Below are positions 11,193 through 21,173 of a stretch of DNA of 64,000 nt, piece after piece (position 1 is the stretch's first letter; each line of letters starts with the position of its first letter). Source of the stretch: Heterohyrax brucei (lineage: Eukaryota; Chordata; Mammalia; Hyracoidea; Procaviidae); assembly GCA_028571685.1 (NCBI GenBank), contig CM053141.1, positions 131,282,833 to 131,346,832 of the forward strand, written 5' to 3'. The notes below the pieces were generated by a model, which saw only the letters and a program-made list of their open reading frames with translations, did no database searches and was not told the DNA's origin. The position numbers and the translations under genes are program-made.

Positions 11193-11222
11193 GGATCCGA
11201 CTCGACAGCACTTGGCTTTTTG
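11193..11222 (+). mobile_element. Micro-insertion of SINE/RTE tail inside RTE
   Basis: Between 'GATGCCTTTGAGTT' and 'GGAATATTGAACATAC', which are adjacent in other RTE copies apart from about 12 bases, sits 'GAGTCGGATCCGACTCGACA' followed by 'GCACTTGGCTTTTTGGC'. This is the terminal part of an AfroSINE with its TTGGC tail. No clean target-site duplication was found. Confidence 0.65.
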
Positions 11223-11572
11223 GCTTTTAAGGAATATTGAACATACTATGGACTGCCAAAAGATCGAATCAATCTGTCTTGGAAAAAGTGCAGCCAGAAT
11301 GCTCCTTAGAAGCAAGGATGGCAAGACTTACATACTTTGGACATGTTATCGGAGGGATCAGTCCCTGGAGAAGGATGCCATGCTTGGTAGAAAGTCGTTG
11401 AAGAAGCGGAAGACCCTCAATGAGATGAACTGATTCAGTGGCTGCAGCAGTGGGCTCAAGCATAACAATTGTGGGCATGGCTCAGGATTGGGCCATGTTT
11501 CTTTCTGTTTCATATAAGATCTCTGTGAATCAAAACCGACGTGATGGCACCTAACAACAACATATGTGTATA

Positions 11573-12037
11573 TGAGGACTGCCAGTTAAGTTCACAGACT
11601 CATCCTAGAAATAGTGCTTCATACTTCATTGCTGAATATCACTACGGTTACCTTCGAAGTACTCTTCTCGGGAAGCTATGCACCAACACCAGCGCCTAGT
11701 CTACCCTTCAAAGCAATTTTGGAACTCCTTTTCTGGAATGGCCATCAGAGCTGTTGCTGGATTACCTTTGATGTCAGATGAGTAGGTAGGGTGTTCCAAT
11801 AAAGTTATTTATTTACCGGCTAAAAACTCCCTCACAGACAACTATAAAATTAAGTTGGTGACTTGCCACCGTGCCACTATGGGAAATGGCCATTCAAGAA
11901 AGCGTTCCAGAAAGGAGGACAAGATGCTGGCATCAGTATATAGCTTTCCAAGGAGAGTACTTCAAAGGTGACCATAGTGATATTCAGTAATGAGGAATGG
12001 AACAATTAACATCTGTGGACTTAATTGTCAGAACTCA
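11573..12037 (-). mobile_element. Palindromic (foldback) mariner-type element
   Basis: A left arm (about 11573-11755) and a right arm (about 11885-12037) are inverted copies of each other, including 'GAATATCACTACGGTTACC' against the complement of 'GGTGACCATAGTGATATTC'. The ends carry inverted GAGGACTGCCAGTTAAGT / ACTTAATTGTCAGAACTC. TA precedes the left end and TG (decayed TA) follows the right end. The centre, read on the minus strand, matches the centre of the element at 60613-61171, which retains mariner transposase sequence. It is non-autonomous. Confidence 0.8.
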
Positions 12038-12145
12038 TGTCTGTGTGTGTGTGTGAGAGAGAGAGAGAGAGTATGCGTGTGTGTGTGACTCTGTGTGTAT
12101 AGAGTTGCTATGAATCGGAATCGACATGGCAACAGTAGATTTGCT
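12038..12145 (+). mobile_element. TG/AG microsatellite followed by AfroSINE tail
   Basis: A compound (TG)n(AG)n(TG)n repeat at about 12040-12088 precedes the last 55 bases of a SINE ('AGAGTTGCTATGAATCGGAA', 'TCGACATGGCAACAGTAG'). Confidence 0.7.
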
Positions 12146-12169
12146 TTTGATGTATATGTATGTATTTAT

Positions 12170-12317
12170 ATCAAACCCAGTGCTATCAAGTCGGTTCTGG
12201 CTCATAGGTCAAAGAGGAACTGCTCCATAAAGTTTCCAAGGAGTGCCTGGTGGATTTGAACTTCCAACCTTTTGATTAGCAGCTGTAGCATTTAACCACT
12301 ACACCACCAGGGTTTCT
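12170..12317 (-). mobile_element. AfroSINE
   Basis: Antisense copy running from 'CCCAGTGCTATCAAGTCGG' through 'CAAGGAGTGCCTGGTGG' to 'TTTAACCACTACACCACCAG' and 'GGTTTC'. Confidence 0.92.
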
Positions 12318-12334
12318 ATATCTATGCATGTATC

Positions 12335-12510
12335 TGAATTGTTGTTAGGTGCTGTTCCTCCTGACAACATGCTTAAAGAAATAGACTGCTGGGTCCTTCA
12401 TGCCGGTCTGCCTTAGTCTAGAAGCTCAGCGGAAACCTGCGTTTGAATACCAGTGGCATAGTTCCCAGTATCACAGTAACGCGCAAACCCCCACAGTACA
12501 ACAAACTGGC
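12335..12510 (-). mobile_element. RTE 5'-UTR/3'-end deletion derivative
   Basis: The first 35 bases are antisense RTE 3' terminus ('TTGTTGTTAGGTGCTG') and a short piece of 3' region ('CTCCTGACAACATG'). They are followed directly by antisense RTE 5' region ('CTGCCTTAGTCTAGAAGCTC', 'ACCAGTGGCATAG', 'CCCCCACAGTACAACAAAC'). Almost the whole LINE interior is missing. Confidence 0.7.
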
Positions 12511-12530
12511 GTGTGTGTGTGTGTGTGTGT
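12511..12530. repeat. (GT)10 microsatellite
   Basis: A pure GT dinucleotide run directly after the RTE derivative's 5' end. Confidence 0.95.
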
Positions 12531-12552
12531 TAAGCTGACATGTATATGTATA

Positions 12553-12603
12553 GCCAAACCAAGACTGTTGGCATTGAGTTGATTCAAACTCATAGGGATC
12601 CTA
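12553..12603 (-). mobile_element. Truncated AfroSINE tail
   Basis: About 50 bases of antisense SINE 3' end: 'CCAAACCAAGACTGTTGGC', 'ATTGAGTTGATTCAAACTC', 'ATAGGGATCC'. Confidence 0.7.
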
Positions 12604-14460
12604 TATTTATATCTGATTATATATGTATGTAAAACATCTTCACATACTTTCAATATTTTATGGAGGCAGAAATTTCAGTTTTGTCACATTTAGACATTGA
12701 GAAAACAGAATATTTAACAGAGCACATGACTTGCTAAAAGTAACATCATTTGTTTAACCTCAGCAGAGACCACAGTCCAATTAGTGGTGCTTAGACTAGT
12801 TGACAGTTTATAACAAAACAAAAATCCCACTCTTGAGTCATTTATGTGTCAGCTGTATGTTATTTATTACATTGCTGTACCACCTATACTTTTACATTCT
12901 ATTGTTTTCTTATACTGGATGACTGATTTAATTATACGTCTTTAAAAAGGAAGCTGTCTGTGACTGATCTGATAATCTTGCTATGTTCTCTACATCATGT
13001 TTAGATAACTATTATATTTTGAAAGCAAATATCCATTTATGAATAAATAATTTATTAATTGCCACTCTGATGTTCTTATGAAAAAATGTGTTAAACTACA
13101 CCATGCGCCTTCCTAGCATTACGTATTATTACTGGCTGCAGTTAATGTTTAGCCATGCAGACATTCAGGACTGTGTTAAAAGATTTCCACAATGTAGGAA
13201 ATGCTTTGAGAATCCATTTGGCAAGAAAGAACCTTTTTCTCTGTGCTTGGATGTGTGAGGAATTTTAGTTATCATTGAATTCTTCTCTTTTGTAGTTTCC
13301 TCGTTAGAAGCTGTCAGCAATATTGCCTGGCTCAGTTGTTGCAAGAAGATACTTGAAGCAGCAAGATGCACCCATAATTTAAAATAGCATTGTTCATGTA
13401 GCTAGTAGTGGAATGTATATCTTTGTTTATTCATTCTTCTAAGAAAGATTGTTTCTTACCTGTAAAGGGGAAGTGAAGCAATTTTAATTTACTTTTTTTT
13501 TTTAAATACTATGTCTCACATGCAGTGATATTATGTGAAATGTGATTCATTATTTACGCTTTGTTGGCACTAAATGGAAGAAACCGAACAAACTATTATT
13601 ACTTTTTTTTATTTCTGGAGATGAGTATTTAGTTACCTGGAGATACTTTGCTATGAGAAAGGATGTGACTTTAGAACTAGGGAAGTTTTGTATTTGCAAG
13701 TGGAGTAGACTACCAGAGCCCTGCTGTGACTGTGGATAGTGAAAATTTCACAAAATATTTGATTCTAAACATATAAATCTTGTATTTTCTTCCAAAGAGT
13801 GACCTTAATCTTCATGTTTCATCTTGAAATGGTCTTCTTTAAGTTTTGAATACATTCACTTAAACATTAGTTCTTTGTGAAGTTTAAAGTTAGTAGTTCA
13901 TCAGAGTCTGATAACTATGTTCATGGTCTCTCTTGGGTTCTATGTTTTTTTTCTAGTGCGTCCTAGAGATTGGAGATTCTCCGCTTTCCAAGACATAATT
14001 AAGGAAGAATTTTACTAACTTTTTCGATCATATCAGTAGGGATTTTTGATGTAGTGATGATTTTGTTTACTTTGTGTTCTTTTGCTTTCCTAGAGTTTAA
14101 ACATAGTTTGTTTTATTTTCGTTTGTTTTTGTTAATTCTTAGAAATTTGTTTTAGAGAAAATGGACACTTTTTCAAAGTTTATAGACCCTAAGCCAGTCA
14201 CCCTTCTATACCTCCCTCCACTTGTAAATGAAATAAATAAAAAGTAGCAAACCTTAACATTTAGGGATCTACCTTTTTATGTATTTGAATCACTTCCTTG
14301 GATCACTTACTAATACAGCCAAAGCCAGTTTTCCACTCATCCTCTAGGTGCATAGCGCATCTAAGAGATGCAGTGATTGAGTCACTGACATCCAAACAGT
14401 TGTCATCAGTGGGATGTATGGCTTTGGGCTTCAGCATCTTAAGCTCACAAAAAAGTGATG
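12604..14460. other. Unique DNA, no gene seen
   Basis: About 1.9 kb with no recognisable repeat except a possible MIR scrap near 12680-12790. The 65-codon frame at 13542-13739 lacks a splice acceptor and start context. Confidence 0.5.
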
Positions 14461-14494
14461 TGTATATATATATATATATATATACATATATATA
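14461..14494. repeat. (TA)n microsatellite
   Basis: An alternating TA tract with one C interruption. It sits where the poly(T) of an antisense L1 tail would be expected. Confidence 0.9.
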
Positions 14495-16230
14495 GTTGTA
14501 TTTTAGATGAAAATTTCCAGAACAGATATTTTCTCGTTAAACAGTTAGTACACATATTGGTTTATGACTTTGGTTAACAATAACAGAACAGGTCAATGCT
14601 CTCCCTTCTCAACTCTGGGTTCCCTATCACCAACTTTCCTGTCCCTTCTTGCCTTCTAGTCTTTGCCCTGGGCTGGTATGCCCGTTAGCCTCGTTTTGTT
14701 TTATGGGCCTGTTCAGTCTTTGGCTAAAGAGTGAACTTCAGAAATGACCTTATTGCTGAGCTTAAAGGGTGTCTGAGGGCCATACTTTCAGGGTTTCTAC
14801 AGTCTGTGTCCAGCCAGCAAGTCTGGCCTTTCTTTTTGAGTTAGAATTTTGTTTTAAATTTCCCCCCAGCTCTGTCTGGGGCTCTCAACGGTGATCCTTC
14901 TGAGAGCACTCCGTGGTGGTCGCCAGGAACTGTCTAGTTGTACTGGATTCAGTCTGCTGAAGGCAGTTGTAGATGAGGTCCAGTAGTCCTTTGGGCTAAT
15001 CCTTCGTTTTTATCTTTCCTTTTATTTCATTATTCTTTGATACAGAAGGAGTGAGACCAGTGGAGTGTCCTAGATGGCCACTCACAGGCTTTTAAGACCC
15101 CAGATGCTACTTACCAAAGTAAAATGTAGAACACTTTTTTTATAAATTATGTTATGCCAGTTGGCACAGCCCTCAGCCCAGACACAGTCACCACAGCCCT
15201 CAGCCCAACAATTTGTTCTCTCGGGGAGCTTGGATACGTTTATGGAACTTCCGCGACCTTGTCTTATGCAAGTTGTACTGTACTGTATTGTGTAGTGTCT
15301 TACCCTTCACCAAAGTTACCACTTATCTCTTGTGTATTTAGTGTTTTACATTCCCTCTGTAGCCAGCTGTGATTGCTTCTTTTTATTTGTAAACCTTTAC
15401 ATGAATTTTCACACTAGTGGTCTCGTATATTATTTGCCTTTTTGTGACTGACTTAGTTCACTCAGCATAATGCCCTCCGATTCACCCACGTTATGAGATG
15501 CTTCACAGATTCCATCATTGTTGTTTATTGTTGCATAATACTGCATTTTATGTATGTACCACTGTTTGTTTATCTGTTCGTCTGTTTATGGGCATATAGG
15601 TTTTTTCCAACTTTTGCTATTGTGAATAGTGCTACAATAAATGGGTGTGCATATGTCTCTTTATGTGATGGCTCTTATTTCTCTAGGATATATTCTGAGG
15701 GGCGGGGATTGCTGGATCATTTGGTATTTCTGTCTCTAGTTTTCTAGGGAAGTACCATATTGTTTTTTAAAACCGCTGTATCATTGTGCATGCCTATCAG
15801 CAGTGAGTAAGAGTTCTATCCTTCCCAAAGACTCTCCAACATTTGTTATTTCCTATTTTTGTGATTCATGCTAGCAATGCTGTGATGAGATGGTGTCTCA
15901 TTGTGATTTTGACCTGCATTTCTTTAATGGCTGGTGACAGCAAATATATCCTCATGGGTCTGATGGCCACTTGAATGCCTCCTTTGGTGAATTGTCTGTT
16001 CGTTTCCCTTACCCATCATTTAATTAGATTATGTAGAAGTATTGAATTTTCTTGTAGATTTTAGAGATTAAGCCTTTGTCAGGTTTATAATAGCCCCCAA
16101 TTTTTCCCTAGTCTTCAGGTTCTCTTTTTATTCTTTTGATGAAGTCTTTTGGTGAGGATAAGTATGTAATTTTAAGAAGATCCCAGTTATGTAGCTTATC
16201 TTCTGGATTTTGTGTTTTGTTGGCTATGGA
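14495..16230 (-). mobile_element. L1 3' half (3' UTR and end of ORF2)
   Basis: Antisense L1: 3' UTR at about 14495-15390 (including 'GCTTTTAAGACCCCAGATGC') and ORF2 carboxy-terminal region at about 15400-16230 ('CACTCAGCATAATGCCCTCC', 'GGGATTGCTGGATCATTTGG', 'TGGTGTCTCATTGTGATTTT'). It stops abruptly at 16230, where L1 sequence in the opposite orientation begins. Confidence 0.9.
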
Positions 16231-16860
16231 CATTTTCAGATAAATAAAAATTAGAGGGATATGTAAAAATTAAGTGAAACTTATAAGAATTATTAAAGGG
16301 AATCCTTCAGTCTGAGAGCAAACAACATCAGACCCCAGCCTGAGTCTAAGACACAAGATTGTAGCAGCCGGACACCAACCTAGGAGCTGAAGTCCTAAAG
16401 AGTATCTAAAACCAAGAGAATTATAACAGAGAAGCAGAGAGGTTGGTCTGTGAATGACAACAATGTCAGAACAATAAAAGAATTTATAAATGGTGTAAGT
16501 ACACAACTTTCTAATGAAGTGGAGGGTAAGTTGATACCAAGTAACAATAGATTGGTTCATACTTAGGAAGCTAAGGATAATTTTCAAGGTATCCACAAAG
16601 AAAGTTAACAAACTTACTCATCAAAATAAAGCAAAAAATCATAGTCTAAATAAAAAGAGTGTACAAAAGCAAGGAAATTAAGAATTCCACAAATCAAAGG
16701 AATTAAGCATATGAGACTAAAGAACAAAGAAAATGTGAGCAATACTGAAAGAACACAATGAAATTGACAGCAATAAACTGATGCCTATCAATAACTATAT
16801 TGGCTAGCCTAAATGTGTTCATAAAGAAACAGAGTCAGGTATCCTGTTTTGACCCAAAAT
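16231..16860 (+). mobile_element. L1 ORF1 end to ORF2 start, inverted relative to neighbour
   Basis: Plus-strand L1 beginning in the last part of ORF1 ('CATTTTCAGATAAATAAAAA'), crossing the inter-ORF region and ending in the first part of ORF2 ('AACTATATTGGCTAGCC', 'CATAAAGAAACAGAGTC'). The region aligns by eye with 21060-21720 of the large L1. Together with 14495-16230 it fits one L1 with an inverted 5' segment. Confidence 0.8.
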
Positions 16861-17059
16861 TTATCAGTGAAAACCAGAGGCTCTGGGTGGTGCAAAAATG
16901 AAATAAGATTTAGGCTTCTGTGCATCATTTCCATTTTTCTCTAGGGCAACCACTCCAAATGAACCTATGCTTTTATATAAAAATACCATTCTCGTTACAT
17001 GAAACAGATTTCTTAGGTGGGCTCCTGGCCCACCTTTCCAGCTAGTTTGCTGGCTCTTC

Positions 17060-18641
17060 AGCTCTTATACTTCATTACTTCTTCCGTTTGCTCCAACTAC
17101 TTTAAGTTTAAAAGCAAGTTTCAGAGTCTCTTCTGACATCCATTGTGATCTTTTCTCTCTTCCCAGTCTTTTTAATAACTGCGTTCTTCATATGTGGTAT
17201 TTCTAATTCATACCACAACCCATCTGTTCTTTAGACATTAGTGTTGAGTACACCAAATCTAACCTTGATATGGTCTCTAAATTTAGCTGGGATACACTCA
17301 AGGTCTTACTTTGGCCCTCCCTGAATTTTTTTTTTTAATTTTCTTTAGCTTTAACTTGAACATGCTCATGTAAAATTGTTGACTTGTTTCACATTTGGCT
17401 CTGGTCTCATTCAGGCTGATGATGGTGAACTTCTCCATTGTCTTTCAACAGATACAGTCAATCTGATTCCTGTGTACTCCACCTAATGAGGTCCACATGT
17501 GTAGTTGCTCTTTATGTTGTTGAAGATGTATTTGCAATTGATAAGTCATTGGTCTCATAAAATTATGTCATGTAGTCTCCAGTGTCATTTCTATCACCAG
17601 ATCATATTTTCTAATGACCAATCTTTCTTCTTTGTTTCCAACTTTTACATTTCAATCACCAATAATTATCAGTGTACTTTAAGTGCATATTTGATCATGT
17701 TTAGACTGCAGAAATTGGTAAAAGTCTTCATTCTCTTTATCTTTGGTATTAGCGATTGGTACATAACATTTAACAATAGTAGTATTAATTGGTTTTCCTT
17801 ATAAAACCAAAGTGAAACCGACTGCCATTGAGTCAATTCCAACTCACAGTGACTCTATATACAGAGTAGAAGTGCCCCATAGAGTTCCTATGGACCCCCT
17901 GGTAGATTTGAACTGCTGACCTTTTGGTTAGCAACCATAGCACTTAACCATTATGCCACCAGGGTTTAGTTTCTCTTATAGGCATATGGATATTATTCTA
18001 TCGCTGACATCATTTTACTTCACAATGGATCTTGAAATGATCTTTTTGACTATGAAATTGACACCATTCCTCTCCTGTTTGTCACTCCCAGCATAACAGA
18101 CTGTGTGATTGTCCTGTTCAGAATTGCCTGCTCTAGTCCATTTTAGCTCACTAAAGCCTATGATGGTAATTTCTATATCTTCCATCGTATTTTTGATGAC
18201 TGCTAATTCTCTTTGATTCATATTTTGTATACTCCGCTTTTAGATTATTGACATGTACAGCTGTTTTTCTTGCATGAATTGTGCCATATCGGTAAGTTAA
18301 GACCCCAAAAGCTTGACTCTATCCATGTCATTAAGGTCTACTCTGTTTTGAGAAGGCAGCTCTTCTCATTTGTATTTTGAATGTTTTCCAACCTGGGTTG
18401 CTCATCTTATGGCCTTATATCAGATAGTGTTCTGCTGTTATTTATGGAGATTTTCGCTGGTCTGTTATTTTAGAAGTAGGTGGCCTGTTCCTTCTTTCTG
18501 GTCTATCTCAGTTTTGAAGCTCTGCTGAATCCTGTCCTCCAGAATGACACTGTTGGCATTTGAAATATTGGTGGCAAAGATTCGTGTATCACAGTAACAT
18601 GCAAGCCACCACAGTACAACACACTAACAAAAGAGTGGTGG
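17060..18641 (-). mobile_element. RTE LINE 5' region (5' UTR, endonuclease, linker)
   Basis: Antisense RTE. The 68-residue minus frame at 18015-18221 contains GFSELKWTRAGNSEQDNHTV, typical of the apurinic endonuclease domain of RTE/BovB ORF2. Downstream on the minus strand come the rest of the endonuclease and the linker toward RT. The far end (18480-18641) is the RTE 5' UTR, including 'CACCACAGTACAACACAC'. The 3' half is missing. A SINE is inserted at 17804-17968. Confidence 0.85.
17804..17968 (-). mobile_element. AfroSINE nested in RTE
   Basis: Full antisense copy ('TGCCATTGAGTCAATTCC' to 'ATGCCACCAGGG') flanked by GGTTTTCCTTATA on the left and AGTTTCTCTTATA on the right, a 13 bp target-site duplication with about three mismatches. 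RTE sequence resumes at 17981. Confidence 0.9.
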
Positions 18642-19139
18642 CAAACACCTTCATGGTTTAAAAAAAAAACCTACAGTAATAATTAGTAATTTAATATGCT
18701 AGATAAAGTGATTTTAATATATTAATAATAGGACTTTCAGATGAGGTTTTACTAACCTGTTTTTATATAAAAAATTTATTATGGTGGTTATTATAGCTCC
18801 TTAAGCCCCTAGATGGTGTTTTATCTCTTTTTTCCTTCCTGTCATAATACATGTTCTTTTGTATGTTTTATGCTTAGGGAATCAGCTGAGATTAACCTTT
18901 TTCTGGTGGATTTTCAGAGTGTAAATCTAGGATTTTCATTCCCATTATACTCTCCCCAGAACCAGAACTCTTCCTGCCAATGTTTATATTCTGTGAAAAA
19001 AATGAATTCTTGAAACTCTTCTTATTCAAAAGAGACCTGTGTTCATCCTGCAAAGATCATAGCTCTTTAAATATTAGCTTTTATTTTATAAGAAAGAATA
19101 TTCATCATAGAATTGTGTCACTCGGCTTCTCTTTTTCAG
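18642..19139. other. Unique DNA upstream of candidate exon
   Basis: No repeat was recognised. The last 20 bases form a polypyrimidine tract ending in CAG at 19139, a possible splice acceptor. Confidence 0.4.
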
Positions 19140-19250
19140 AAAAGGACATCTGGAGAATGTTTGCCACATTATTGTGAAAAAGGATACGATGATCTCAAGA
19201 TGAAGAGCCATGTAGATAAGTTTTTAGACAATGAAAAGTTTGAAGATTAA
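19140..19250 (+). CDS. Candidate terminal exon, protein not recognised
   Basis: A strong acceptor-like site (CTTCTCTTTTTCAG, ending 19139) precedes 36 codons and a TAA at 19248-19250. In phase 0 the peptide is hydrophilic and acidic/basic: it starts KRTSGECLPHYCEK and ends SHVDKFLDNEKFED. The 185 bases after the stop are AT-rich and contain ATTAAA at 19418-19423, just before the L1 inserted at 19436, so they could be a 3' UTR. Against this, a 36-codon open frame after an AG is common by chance, no upstream exon was found in the window, and I do not recognise the protein. No function is proposed. Confidence 0.22.
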   Translation, partial: KRTSGECLPHYCEKGYDDLKMKSHVDKFLDNEKFED

Positions 19251-20222
19251 AATCATAATTCGGGCATGAAATTGAAACTCAAAGTAATGTGTACCATATC
19301 ACAATATTCCATTTTATATGTAGATGAAATCTGAGTTATTTATAACTTAAATAACTGTTTTACTAAGAATTAAATACATACCAGTGATGTTTGTGTATAT
19401 TGTATATTACTCGTGCAATTAAAAGAGAAATAATATGTCAAGATGGTGGACTAAACACACACCTCCCTAAATCCCTGTGGAAACCAAGACCTGAACTGAT
19501 AATTAAACAGAGCTTTCTAGACACCTAGTGAGCCCTAGGACATGGCATAGGTCTTTTAATTTAGACTTCATTCCACTGAGTGGAAAGCTTCCTCTCTTTT
19601 GTTGACCCCCTGCTCTTGGTGAGCACTGGCTTTCATGGACCGAGGGTAACTCACCATTTTAACTTTTCTTCTCTATCTTAGCTGGTGGGTGGAGCTGTGA
19701 CTTGAATGGTGGCCGGTCTCAGATGCATGGCAGGCAAGACTGCTATATTTTGAGAGCCCAGCTTTGAACTCTGTGCATCTTGGTGCCTTTGGCCTCTCTT
19801 TCTGCCTCTGCCATTGACCGGCCTGTGTTGGGGCAGGCGGGGAGCTTGTGCAGGACACCATCTTGTTCCACTGGGAGGCAGAGACACCCATACAGAGGAC
19901 TCGGCTGTACCTAATGCCTAGGCTGGGAGGCAGTATCTGACTGGCAGAAAAGTAGTATTCTACATAATGTCACCTATAGCTGGAGCCCAACAGCAGAGGC
20001 CAGCAGGGCAGTAGCCTTTTTGTATTTTGAACTAGTTTATAACATCTGGGGTTGGCTATAGAGGTACTAACTTTGCCAGCTAGGAAGAGGGACCTGTACA
20101 CCTAAAACCTGACAGACTTTGGAAGTTATCAGATACTGTTTACCTATCATTTTAAGATGGTCTAGAGAAATAACTGTGGTCCATCCTCGCAGCATTTCTC
20201 CCAGCCTCTAGTGACTCACACG

Positions 20223-21173
20223 ATGCCCCAAAAGCAGCACAATGGAAAAAAGCATAACCAGGAAATCACCCATGGCTTCAGAAGGCCCCCAAAAGAAGCA
20301 ACCAAAGAACTTACCAGACAAAGAAACCTTTCTAGAATTATCAGAAGGTGAATACAAAGGGATTATATAGAGAGCCCTCCTAGACCTTATATAAAATTCA
20401 ACGGAGCAAAATGAAAATTCAGCAAGCTCTTCAGTCTGATATAACATCAGTACTCTGAAATCCAACAGATCAAGAACAAAATCAAAGACAGAAACTTCAA
20501 TTCAAAGCCAAGAAAACAGAATGGAACAAATGGAAAATAGACTTTGTGACTTGGAAGACAGAGCTACTGACTCCAGCATTTATGAGGAGTAATTAGGAAA
20601 AAGATACAAGAAAATTGAAGAAGCATTAAGAAGCATGTGCGACTCTATTAAGAGGAACAATCTATGGTTATTTGGAGTCACTGAACAAGGCGAGACACCT
20701 GAGAACACAGAGAGCATTGTTGCTGAGCTGCTGATGACAGAACTTCCCAGAAATTATGAAAGAAGAGAATATAGATATCCCAGAAGCATATCAAGTGCCG
20801 CTCAATATGATCTCAAAAGAAAGACTCCAAGACATATTACTATCAAGCTTAACAAAATGAAACAGAAACAGAAACTCTTAAGGCAGCAGGACTCAAAGCA
20901 AAGCTAACATTCAAAGTTAAAGTCTGTAGACTTTTGTCGGATTTCTCAGCAGAAACAATGCTGACATGGAGACGGTGGCATGACATATTCAAAGCCTTGA
21001 AGGAGAAGAACTTCCAACCAAGAATTATATATCCTACAAAACTATCTTTCAAATATGAAAATTAAATTAAGACATTCTCAGATAAACCAAAACCTAGAGA
21101 CTTTGTAAAAACCAAACCAAAGCTACAAAAAATACTGAAAGAATCTCATGGCTTGGAACAACAAAACCACTAA
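20223..21173 (+). pseudogene. L1 ORF1 remnant
   Basis: ORF1p is the RNA-binding chaperone of L1. The ATG at 20223 matches the start of the ORF1 copy at 52490. The frame at 20635-20907 includes the RRM-like segment (RNNLWLFGVTEQGETPENTE) and 'RKTPRHITIKL'. The C-terminal 'PRIIYP' and 'KLSF' motifs appear near 21020. Several frame breaks separate these pieces. Confidence 0.85.

Larger units (their letters stand above)
9487..11560 (+). mobile_element. RTE (BovB-type) LINE, 5'-truncated
   Basis: The copy begins at the endonuclease/RT linker ('TTGCTCATATGCAAG') and runs to the RTE terminus with 'GGCACCTAACAACAACA'. Reverse transcriptase is recognisable: the 79-residue frame at 10644-10880 contains LSYADDTALF, with the catalytic YADD box at 10773-10784. 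Other frames at 9801-10043 and 10099-10296 are consecutive pieces of the same ORF2. The reading frame is broken by several stops and frameshifts, so it is dead. A short SINE-tail insert interrupts it at about 11193-11222. RTE is the likely mobiliser of the AfroSINEs because their 3' ends match. Confidence 0.92.

Noticed and set aside
12040-12090. Possible CRISPR-like or regular repeat
   Set aside because: It is a compound TG/AG microsatellite; there are no spacers, and the window is mammalian.
13542-13739. Frame with a cysteine-rich end (PEPCCDCG)
   Set aside because: It looked like a possible exon, but no AG with a polypyrimidine tract introduces it and the phase is unsupported.
16270-16611. 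113-codon minus-strand frame
   Set aside because: It is antisense to the L1 inter-ORF region.
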